5,574 nt of DNA from Paracoccaceae bacterium. Lineage in GTDB: Bacteria; Pseudomonadota; Alphaproteobacteria; Rhodobacterales; Rhodobacteraceae. How positions within the stretch are numbered: position 1 is the stretch's first letter; every line of letters begins with the position of its first letter. The stretch spans positions 1 through 5,574 of the forward strand of contig SBFT01000235.1 of the NCBI GenBank assembly GCA_006227805.1. The letters are read 5' to 3'. The position numbers and the translations under genes were made by a program. Of this stretch, positions 1-5,574 are shown piece after piece. Below the pieces are notes generated by a model, which worked only from the letters and a program-made list of their open reading frames with translations, made no database searches and had not been told where the DNA came from.

Positions 1-648
1 GAGGCCCTGGAAGGCGCAGAGCAGCTCGAAACATTCCTCGACCTGCCGCGTGCCGCGGGCATAGGCGAAGGGGAACTTGTCGGCCAGCGTCAGCTGCGCG
101 TCCATGAAGGCGTAATGCCGGAAGGGCAGGGCCACGTCCTGCGGCTCGACGGTGGGCCCCAGGATCGGCAACACGTCGAAATGCTGGACCAGACGGATGA
201 ATTCGCGGAAATCCCGCTCGGTTCCCGGGCGGCGGCCGCGCACCAGGTCCGTGGCGTGCGGCGCGCCCGCGCCTGCCATGAAGATCATGGCGCCCGGCTC
301 GAACAGGATGTCGCGGTCGGGATTGGCGCAGGCCAGCCGGAAGGATTTCGGCGCCGAGGCCAGTGCCGCATCGACGATGTCGCGCCCGATGCGCACGATC
401 TGGCCGTCCTCGTCCACCAGCGCGCCCGCGTCCGCGAAGAGGCGGCGCGCCTCGGGCAGCAGCACCATCACGCCCAGGCGTTCCAGCACGTCAAGCGCGT
501 CGTGATGCATCGCCTGCACGGCGTCGTCCGGGAAGAGGCGCATCCGCGGAAACGGGTTGCGCAGGTTGCGATAGGCCGGTTGGCGCACCGGGGAGAGGTC
601 TTCGGCCCCGCGTCTGCGTCCGCCACGTCGGGTGGGGGCTTCGGTCAT
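1..648 (-). CDS. Trimethylamine methyltransferase (MttB/COG5598) family protein, N-terminal part; runs off the left edge
   Basis: The reading frame is open for 216 codons from ATG at 648-646 to base 1, so roughly the first 40% of a family whose members are about 500 residues. Family resemblance is by recognition of the pattern: an Arg/Gly-rich N-terminal tail (RRGGRRRG, residues 7-14), then RNPFPRMRLFPDDAVQAMHHDA and DALDVLERLGV, then a segment with NPDRDILFEPG, then ATDLVRGRRPGTERDFREF. MttB-family enzymes are TIM-barrel methyltransferases that move a methyl group from a methylated amine to a corrinoid protein; archaeal MttB uses pyrrolysine, while most bacterial relatives lack it and include glycine betaine methyltransferases. 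The pyrrolysine position lies in the missing part and cannot be checked. The start overlaps the stop of the upstream dehydrogenase gene (ATGA), with no clear Shine-Dalgarno sequence, which suggests translational coupling. The substrate is not determinable here; a quaternary or tertiary methylamine is the family-based guess. Confidence 0.85.
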   Translation of the reverse strand, partial: MTEAPTRRGGRRRGAEDLSPVRQPAYRNLRNPFPRMRLFPDDAVQAMHHDALDVLERLGVMVLLPEARRLFADAGALVDEDGQIVRIGRDIVDAALASAPKSFRLACANPDRDILFEPGAMIFMAGAGAPHATDLVRGRRPGTERDFREFIRLVQHFDVLPILGPTVEPQDVALPFRHYAFMDAQLTLADKFPFAYARGTRQVEECFELLCAFQGL

Positions 649-3056
649 GCGCGCATCGCCCGTCCGTCCGGATCGTAGGGAGAGGGCGCGATCACCTCCG
701 CCTGCCGCTCGACGCCCACCACATGCACCGACAGGGGCGTGCCGGGCTGGCAGAGGCCCGGCTCCATCAGAGCCATCGCCAGCGACTGGCCCAGCGTGTG
801 CCCATAGCCGCCCGATGTGACGTAACCGACCCGGCGGCCCCCCGACCAGACGGGCTCGAACCCCGAGGCATCCGCGCCGTCCGCCTCGATCCGCAGGGTC
901 GCCAGCTTCAGCCCCGGCCCGTTGCCGTCGCGTTCGGCCAATGCGGCCCCGCGGCCCACGAAATCGCCCTTGTCCCAGGCGATCCAGCGGTCCATGCCGG
1001 TCATGCCCGGGGTATAGCCCCAGGTGAATTCGCGGCTCCAGATGCCGAAGGATTTTTCCAGCCGCAGCGAATTCAGCGCGTAATAGCCGTATTCGCGCAG
1101 GCCGAGGTCGGCGCCCGCCTGCATCAGGGTCCGGCGCAGGCCGACATGGTCGGCGGCGTCCACGTTGATCTCGTAGCCCAACTCGCCCGCGACCGACATC
1201 CGCGCGACATGGGCGCGCGCGAGGCCCACATCCATCCGGCGGCAGGCCATGAAGGGCATCGCGGCAGGACTGACGTCTTCATGGGTGACGCGTTCCAGCA
1301 CCCTGCGCGCGTTGGGGCCCGACAACGAGAAGCCCACCACGCGGTCCGAGATGTCCGTGACGTCGACGCCTTCGCCGCGATGGTCGTGGAACCAGCGCAT
1401 GTGCCAGGCGCGCAGGTAATAGCTGCCCATGATCCAGAAGCGCCCGTCGCCCCAGTTGAGGAGGGTCAGATCGCCCTTCAAGCGTCCGCTGTCCGACAGC
1501 ATCGGCGCCAGTTTCGCGCGTCCCGGGGCGGGCAGGTTCGACGCCATCAGCCGGTCGAGCCATTCCGCCGCCTTCGGCCCCGAGACCTCGAAGCGCGAGA
1601 AGCCCGAGATGTCCAGCATCCCGACCTGCCCGCGCACCGCCGCGCATTCCTGCGCCACGATGTCATGGGCGTTGGACCGCCGCAGGCTGGGGGTCTCGAC
1701 AAAGCCCGCGGGCGCGAACAGAAGCGGCACTTCGAGACCATAGCTCACGCCCCAACGCGCGCCGGCGGCCTCCATCGCGTCATGGGCGGGGGCCATCTTC
1801 ATCGGACGGCCCGCCGGCAATTGCTCGTTCGGATAGGTCATCACGAAGCGGCGGGAATAGAATTGTCCGGTGGTCTCCTTGATGTAGCGCTTGTTGCCCG
1901 CGTAATCGCCATAGCGCGAGACATCCATGCCGAAGACGTCCGCCTCGGGCTCGCCATGGATCATCCATTCGGCCAGGCTCTTGCCGACGCCGCCACCCTG
2001 CAGGAAGCCCGCCATGACCGCGCAGGCGCACCAGTAGCCGGGCTTGCCCTGCACGGGGCCCACCAGCGGGTTGCCGTCGGGCGAGAAGGTGAAGGCCCCA
2101 TTCACCCAGGTCTTGACGCCGACCTCCTGAAGGGCGGGGTAGCGTTCGAAGCCCAGCGTCAGTTCGTGTTCGATCCGGTCGGTGTCTTCCTGCTGCAGCT
2201 CGAACCCGTAATCCCAGGGCGCGCCGTCCATCATCCAGTGGTCGTGGTTGACCTCGTAGATACCCAGAAGGATGCCCTTCTGATCCTGCCGCATGTAGGT
2301 GAAGCCTTCCAGGTCCACCGTCATCGGGATCTCGTGATCGAGCTTCTCGAGTTCAGGGATCGTGTCCGAGATCAGGTAATGATGGTTCAGGGGCGAGACC
2401 GGCAGTTCGATCCCCGCCATGCGACCGACCTGTTTCGCCCAGAGGCCCGCGGCATTGACCACGTGTTCGGCATGGATCGTGCCCTTCTCGGTGACGATTT
2501 CCCAGCCGTCCCTGACCTGGCGCAACTCCAGCACGCGGTTGTTCTCGATCACCTCGGCGCCGCGTTTCTTCGCCGCGATGGCATAGGCATGGACCGTGCC
2601 GGTGGTATCCACATAGCCTTCGCGGTCGGCCCACATGCCTCCGATCATGCCATGGGTCGACATGATCGGGCAAAGTTCGCCCGCTTCCTTCGGCGTGATC
2701 AGGCGGCAATCCTCGATGCCGATGGTCTGGAAGGTGCGATAGGCCGACTGGAGCCATTCCCAGCGGTCGGGCGTGCCCGCCATGACAAGGCCGCCGGTCA
2801 TGTGGAGACCGATCGACTGGCCGCTTTCCTTCTCGATCTCGGACAGAAGGTCGATGGTATAGGCCTGAAGGGCGGCGATGTTGGGGTCTGCGTTCAGCGC
2901 GTGGATGCCGCCCGCGGCGTGCCAGCTGGAGCCCGCCGTCAGCACCTTGCGTTCGATCAGCGCCACGTCGGTCCAGCCGAACTTGGCGAGATGATAGAGG
3001 ACAGAGGCGCCGACGACGCCGCCCCCGATGACGACGGCACGATAGTGCGATTTCAT
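645..3056 (-). CDS. FAD-dependent amine dehydrogenase with GcvT domain (dimethylglycine/sarcosine dehydrogenase-like), 803 aa
   Basis: The N-terminal half is a DAO-type FAD oxidoreductase: GGGVVG dinucleotide-binding motif at residues 11-16, Glu35 at the end of the second strand (ribose contact) and GSSWHAAGG at 42-50. His46 matches the His that carries covalent FAD in mammalian dimethylglycine dehydrogenase. The C-terminal half, from about residue 425, resembles glycine-cleavage T-protein: WGVSYGLEVPLLFAP, VGMLDISGFSRFEVSGP, GRLKGDLT with Asp529 at the conserved folate-site acid, GELGYEINV at 624-632, and a terminal PYDPDGRAMRA. The length suits the family (about 800-850). Known relatives oxidise an N-methyl group of dimethylglycine or sarcosine and pass the one-carbon unit to tetrahydrofolate; the exact substrate here is not known. 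I chose ATG 3056-3054 because AGGAAG (3067-3062) lies 5 nt upstream and the next residues enter the FAD fold directly; an upstream in-frame ATG at 3194 would add 46 low-complexity, Pro/Arg/Ser-rich residues across the operator region. It is the first gene of the unit and overlaps the MttB-like gene by 4 bp. Confidence 0.92.
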   Translation of the reverse strand: MKSHYRAVVIGGGVVGASVLYHLAKFGWTDVALIERKVLTAGSSWHAAGGIHALNADPNIAALQAYTIDLLSEIEKESGQSIGLHMTGGLVMAGTPDRWEWLQSAYRTFQTIGIEDCRLITPKEAGELCPIMSTHGMIGGMWADREGYVDTTGTVHAYAIAAKKRGAEVIENNRVLELRQVRDGWEIVTEKGTIHAEHVVNAAGLWAKQVGRMAGIELPVSPLNHHYLISDTIPELEKLDHEIPMTVDLEGFTYMRQDQKGILLGIYEVNHDHWMMDGAPWDYGFELQQEDTDRIEHELTLGFERYPALQEVGVKTWVNGAFTFSPDGNPLVGPVQGKPGYWCACAVMAGFLQGGGVGKSLAEWMIHGEPEADVFGMDVSRYGDYAGNKRYIKETTGQFYSRRFVMTYPNEQLPAGRPMKMAPAHDAMEAAGARWGVSYGLEVPLLFAPAGFVETPSLRRSNAHDIVAQECAAVRGQVGMLDISGFSRFEVSGPKAAEWLDRLMASNLPAPGRAKLAPMLSDSGRLKGDLTLLNWGDGRFWIMGSYYLRAWHMRWFHDHRGEGVDVTDISDRVVGFSLSGPNARRVLERVTHEDVSPAAMPFMACRRMDVGLARAHVARMSVAGELGYEINVDAADHVGLRRTLMQAGADLGLREYGYYALNSLRLEKSFGIWSREFTWGYTPGMTGMDRWIAWDKGDFVGRGAALAERDGNGPGLKLATLRIEADGADASGFEPVWSGGRRVGYVTSGGYGHTLGQSLAMALMEPGLCQPGTPLSVHVVGVERQAEVIAPSPYDPDGRAMRA

Positions 3057-3061
3057 GGGCG

Positions 3062-3067
3062 CTTCCT
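3062..3067 (-). promoter_or_regulatory. Ribosome binding site deciding the dehydrogenase start
   Basis: On the minus strand AGGAAG sits 5 nt before ATG 3056-3054, within GAAAGGAAG. It supports the 803-residue start over the longer in-frame start at 3194, which would translate through the palindromic sites. Confidence 0.75.
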
Positions 3068-3115
3068 TTCCGCTGTCCGGGTCCGAGCGCGGGCGTGCGG
3101 GACGACTCGGGCTCT

Positions 3116-3137
3116 TTCTGGGCACATCTGTCCAGAA
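3116..3137. promoter_or_regulatory. Putative operator, 22-bp imperfect palindrome, copy 1
   Basis: The site has outer arms TTCTGG and CCAGAA around a 10-bp core that itself reads nCAnATnTGn, so 18 of 22 positions obey dyad symmetry. It matches copy 2 (3148-3169) at 19 of 22 positions. It ends about 60 bp upstream of the dehydrogenase start codon, where a regulator of that operon would be expected. The size and symmetry fit a homodimeric helix-turn-helix regulator; I cannot name the family. Confidence 0.6.
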
Positions 3138-3147
3138 CCATGCGCAA

Positions 3148-3169
3148 TTCTGGGCAGACCTGTCCAGAC
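3148..3169. promoter_or_regulatory. Putative operator, 22-bp imperfect palindrome, copy 2
   Basis: This is the second copy of the TTCTGGGCA...CTGTCCAGA site, starting 32 bp from copy 1 (about three helical turns, so both would face the same side of the DNA). It differs from copy 1 at three positions, two in the core and the last base. The order of the two sites and their distance to the gene suggest cooperative binding upstream of the dehydrogenase gene. Confidence 0.6.
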
Positions 3170-3195
3170 TTTTCCCAAGGGCCTGTCCGGGCAAC

Positions 3196-3227
3196 TATTT
3201 CAAGCCTGAAACTTTAAGCTTGAAATA
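3196..3227. promoter_or_regulatory. Putative operator: 10-bp perfect inverted repeat made of two abutting 14-bp palindromes
   Basis: TATTTCAAGC (3196-3205) and GCTTGAAATA (3218-3227) are exact reverse complements separated by 12 bp. Inside, TTTCAAGCCTGAAA (3198-3211) and CTTTAAGCTTGAAA (3212-3225) are each near-copies of the ideal palindrome TTTCAAGCTTGAAA, with one and two mismatches. The site overlaps the best -35 candidate of the monooxygenase gene, which suits repression. MarR-type regulators often control CoA-dependent aromatic operons and bind palindromes of this size, but that assignment is inference. An RNA hairpin is possible but there is no U-tract typical of a terminator. Confidence 0.6.
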
Positions 3228-3247
3228 TATCGGGAAGGGCATAGGCT
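3220..3247 (+). promoter_or_regulatory. Weak candidate sigma-70 promoter for the monooxygenase gene
   Basis: TTGAAA (3220-3225) differs from the -35 consensus by one base. With a 16-bp spacer, TAGGCT (3242-3247) is a poor -10 match (3 of 6). It would start transcription near 3254, about 30 nt before the GTG start. The -35 lies inside the right arm of the inverted repeat. Confidence 0.3.
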
Positions 3248-3267
3248 TGTCCCGAACGCGTCCAATC

Positions 3268-3276
3268 AGGGGGGAG
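3268..3276 (+). promoter_or_regulatory. Ribosome binding site deciding the GTG start of the monooxygenase gene
   Basis: AGGGGGGAG ends 7 nt before GTG 3284-3286. An in-frame TAG at 3242-3244 is followed by no other ATG, GTG or TTG before this GTG, and the next in-frame ATG (residue 127) would remove the FAD-binding motif. Confidence 0.8.
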
Positions 3277-3283
3277 TCGATCC

Positions 3284-5574
3284 GTGAAGGTCCTATGTCT
3301 TGGCGGTGGCCCTGCGGGCCTCTATTTCGCGATCACGCTGAAGCTGCGGCAGCCCGATGCGCAGGTGACGGTGCTCGAGCGCAACAAGCCCGACGACACG
3401 TTCGGCTGGGGCGTCGTGCTGTCGGACGAGACGCTCGACAACCTTCAGGCCAACGATCCGGTCAGCGCAGCCTCGATCCGGGCGAACTTCGCCTACTGGG
3501 ACGATATCGCGCTGCATCACAAGGGCCAGAAGCTGGTGTCCTCGGGCCATGGCTTCTGCGGGATCGGGCGCAAGAAACTGCTGCTTCTGCTGCAGGAGCG
3601 GGCGCGCGAACTGGGTGTCGACCTGCAATTCGAGACCGAGGTCCACAGCGCCAGCGCCTACATGGACGATTACGATGTCGTCGTCGCCTCGGACGGGCTG
3701 AATTCCAAGACGCGCACCGAATTCGCACATGCCTTCAAGCCCGACATCGACGTGCGCAAGTGCCATTTCGTCTGGCTGGGCACGCATCAGAAATTCGACG
3801 ACGCCTTCACCTTCATCTTCAAGAAGACCGAACATGGCTGGATCTGGGTCCATGCCTACCAGTTCGACGACGATACCGCGACCTTCCTGGTGGAATGCGG
3901 CCCCGAGACGTTCCGGAACTTCGGCTTCGACAGGATGAGCCAGCAGGAAAGCATCGCCGTGCTGGAGGAAGTCTTCGCCGAATACCTGGGCGGCCATTCC
4001 CTGATGACGAACGCCAACCACATCCGCGGATCGGCCTGGATCCGCTTCCCGCGCGTCCTGTGCGAGAAGTGGTCGCACAAGAACGTGGTCCTGATGGGCG
4101 ATGCGGCGGCGTCGGCGCATTTCTCGATCGGGTCGGGAACGAAGCTCGCGATGGAAAGCGCGGTGTCGCTGGCCAACCTGATCACGGACGAGCCTTCGCT
4201 CGAACGCGCCTTCACCCGCTACCAGGAGGAGCGCCGGCTGGAAGTGCTGCGCCTGCAATCGGCGGCGCGCAACTCGCTCGAATGGTTCGAGGACGTGGAA
4301 CGCTATCTCGATCTCGATCCGGTGCAGCTGAACTATTCGCTGCTGACCCGGTCGCAGCGGATTTCCCACGAGAACCTGCGCGAACGCGATCCCGCATGGC
4401 TGAAATCGGCGGAAGCCTGGTTCCAGCAACAGGCGGGCGTGGGGGCCAACGAGCCCGTGCGCGCGCCGATGTTCGCGCCGTTCCAATTGCGCCAGATGCG
4501 GCTGAAGAACCGCGTCGTTGTCTCGCCCATGGCGCAATACAAGGCCGTGGACGGCTGCCCGACCGACTGGCACCTGATCCATTACGGCGAACGCGCCAAG
4601 GGCGGCGCGGGGCTGGTCTATACCGAGATGACCTGCGTCAGCCCCACGGGCCGGATCACGCCGGGCTGTCCGGGGCTTTACGCGCCCGAACACGAGGCCG
4701 CGTGGAAGCGGCTTGTCGATTTCGTCCATGCCGAGACGCAGGCGAAGATCTGCTGCCAGATCGGCCATTCGGGACGCAAGGGATCGACCCAGGTCGGCTG
4801 GGAGGAGATGGACGCGCCGCTGAAGGACGGCAACTGGGAGCTGATCTCCGCGAGCCCGATCCCGTGGTCTGCGCAGAACGCCGTCCCGCGCGAGATGACC
4901 CGCGCGGACATGGATGCCGTGACGGCGGAATTCGTCGCCGCCGCGCAGATGGCCGACCGCGCGGGCTTCGACATGATCGAGTTGCACGCGGCGCATGGCT
5001 ACCTGATCTCGAGCTTCATCTCGCCCATGTCGAACCGGCGGAGCGATGAGTATGGCGGCAGCCTGGAGAACCGGATGCGCTATCCGCTGGAAGTGTTCCG
5101 CGCGATGCGCGCCGCCTGGCCTGCGGACAAGCCCATGTCGGTGCGCATCTCCGCGAATGACTGGGTGGGCGAGGCCGGCGTCACCCCCGACGAGGCGGTG
5201 AGGATCGCGCAGATGTTCGAGGAGGCGGGCGCCGACATCATCGACGTCAGCGCGGGCCAGACCAGCACGGAGGCGCGGCCCGTCTACGGGCGGATGTTCC
5301 AGACGCCCTTCTCGGACCGCATCCGGAACGAGGCCGACATCGCCACCATGGCGGTGGGCAACATCTACGAGCCCGACCACGTGAACTCGATCCTGCTGGC
5401 CGGGCGCGCGGACCTTGTCTGCCTGGCGCGGCCGCACCTGGCGGATCCCTATTGGACCCTTCGGGCGGGCGCGCAGATCGGCGACCGGCTGGAGCACTGG
5501 CCCGCGCCCTACGAGGCGGGCCGCGACCAGCTCTGGCGCCTGTCGGACCGCGCGGCGCAGGTCGAGGAGATCCG
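3284..5574 (+). CDS. Bifunctional aryl-CoA monooxygenase/reductase (2-aminobenzoyl-CoA monooxygenase/reductase or salicylyl-CoA 5-hydroxylase type); 3' end beyond window
   Basis: The frame is open for 763 codons plus 2 nt from a GTG start. Residues 1-385 form a class A flavin monooxygenase: MKVLCLGGGPAGLYFA with GGGPAG at 7-12, Glu32 ending the second strand, SDGLNSKTR in the middle, and VLMGDAAASAHFSIGSGTK with Gly272-Asp273 as the FAD-contacting GD motif. Residues 394 to about 740 form an Old Yellow Enzyme-type FMN domain: MFAPFQLRQMRLKNRVVVSPM at the start, HAAHGYL at 568-574, RRSDEYGGSLENR at 585-597, and the FMN-phosphate region VGNI (691-694) to AGRADLVCLARPHLADP (706-722). In the family, the first domain hydroxylates the CoA-bound aromatic ring and, in the 2-aminobenzoyl-CoA enzyme, the second reduces the ring with NAD(P)H. 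No signal peptide is visible, so it should be cytosolic. Sequence alone does not separate anthraniloyl-CoA from salicylyl-CoA as substrate. The size suggests few residues are missing. It appears to be the first gene of a plus-strand unit. Confidence 0.9.
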   Translation, partial: MKVLCLGGGPAGLYFAITLKLRQPDAQVTVLERNKPDDTFGWGVVLSDETLDNLQANDPVSAASIRANFAYWDDIALHHKGQKLVSSGHGFCGIGRKKLLLLLQERARELGVDLQFETEVHSASAYMDDYDVVVASDGLNSKTRTEFAHAFKPDIDVRKCHFVWLGTHQKFDDAFTFIFKKTEHGWIWVHAYQFDDDTATFLVECGPETFRNFGFDRMSQQESIAVLEEVFAEYLGGHSLMTNANHIRGSAWIRFPRVLCEKWSHKNVVLMGDAAASAHFSIGSGTKLAMESAVSLANLITDEPSLERAFTRYQEERRLEVLRLQSAARNSLEWFEDVERYLDLDPVQLNYSLLTRSQRISHENLRERDPAWLKSAEAWFQQQAGVGANEPVRAPMFAPFQLRQMRLKNRVVVSPMAQYKAVDGCPTDWHLIHYGERAKGGAGLVYTEMTCVSPTGRITPGCPGLYAPEHEAAWKRLVDFVHAETQAKICCQIGHSGRKGSTQVGWEEMDAPLKDGNWELISASPIPWSAQNAVPREMTRADMDAVTAEFVAAAQMADRAGFDMIELHAAHGYLISSFISPMSNRRSDEYGGSLENRMRYPLEVFRAMRAAWPADKPMSVRISANDWVGEAGVTPDEAVRIAQMFEEAGADIIDVSAGQTSTEARPVYGRMFQTPFSDRIRNEADIATMAVGNIYEPDHVNSILLAGRADLVCLARPHLADPYWTLRAGAQIGDRLEHWPAPYEAGRDQLWRLSDRAAQVEEI

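Larger units (their letters stand above)
3057..3283. other. Divergent intergenic control region, 227 bp
   Basis: This gap lies between two divergently transcribed genes and must hold both promoters. The half nearest the dehydrogenase is GC-rich and carries two 22-bp palindromes and two additional CTGTCCGGG half-sites. The half nearest the monooxygenase holds an AT-rich island (about 3193-3230) with a 10-bp inverted repeat. I see no small gene, RNA gene or terminator in it. The minus-strand promoter could not be placed with confidence. Confidence 0.8.

Noticed and set aside
3057..3194. N-terminal extension of the dehydrogenase from an ATG at 3194
   Set aside because: The 46 extra residues are not family-like, cover the palindromic sites, and a good ribosome binding site precedes the ATG at 3056.
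363..3209. A 948-codon open frame on the plus strand, antisense to the dehydrogenase gene
   Set aside because: It lies opposite two well-recognised coding frames, its protein is rich in Arg, His, Ala, Gly and Pro with no known domain, and long antisense frames are common in high-GC genes with strong third-position bias.
3196..3227. Inverted repeat read as a transcription terminator
   Set aside because: It sits between divergent gene starts, has no run of T after the stem on either strand, and its nested palindromes fit protein binding better.
3055..5049. A 664-codon plus-strand frame beginning in the intergenic region
   Set aside because: It is a shifted frame over the monooxygenase gene with Arg-rich low-complexity sequence and it would translate through the operator region.
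3293..5497. A 734-codon open frame on the minus strand, antisense to the monooxygenase gene
   Set aside because: It mirrors the codon bias of the real gene, shows no domain pattern, and would overlap a continuous two-domain flavoprotein frame.
1..5574. CRISPR array, tRNA, rRNA or insertion sequence
   Set aside because: No regularly spaced direct repeats, no tRNA-like stem pattern, no transposase frame and no flanking terminal repeats were seen; almost all the DNA is explained by three genes and one control region.

Overview
The window is GC-rich, coding-dense DNA with GC-ending codons and no sign of a mobile element. The base composition and gene families fit an alphaproteobacterium, most likely a Rhodobacteraceae (Roseobacter-type) genome. 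That assignment is inference from composition and content, because no taxonomic marker is present.

Layout: two divergent transcription units meet at a 227-bp intergenic region (3057-3283). The left unit, on the minus strand, encodes an 803-residue FAD-dependent amine dehydrogenase of the dimethylglycine/sarcosine dehydrogenase type (645-3056), with an N-terminal FAD oxidase fold and a C-terminal GcvT-like folate domain. It overlaps by 4 bp (ATGA) the start of a trimethylamine methyltransferase (MttB, COG5598) family gene, which runs off the left edge at base 1. The right unit, on the plus strand, starts with a GTG codon at 3284 and encodes a bifunctional aryl-CoA monooxygenase/reductase: an aromatic-hydroxylase flavoprotein fused to an Old Yellow Enzyme domain, of the 2-aminobenzoyl-CoA monooxygenase/reductase or salicylyl-CoA 5-hydroxylase type. 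It is still open after 763 codons at the right edge and probably lacks only a short C-terminus.

How the genes may work together: the left pair looks like an N-methyl catabolic unit. The MttB-like enzyme could remove one methyl group from a quaternary or tertiary methylamine to a corrinoid protein. The dehydrogenase could oxidise a remaining N-methyl group and hand the one-carbon unit to tetrahydrofolate. The right gene belongs to aerobic CoA-thioester degradation of an aromatic acid. The two pathways have no obvious metabolic link.

The least explained part is the intergenic region. It holds two different sets of palindromic sites: two 22-bp imperfect palindromes 32 bp apart on the dehydrogenase side (3116-3137 and 3148-3169), and two abutting 14-bp palindromes inside a 10-bp perfect inverted repeat on the monooxygenase side (3196-3227). 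They look like operators for two separate regulators, neither of which is encoded in the window.
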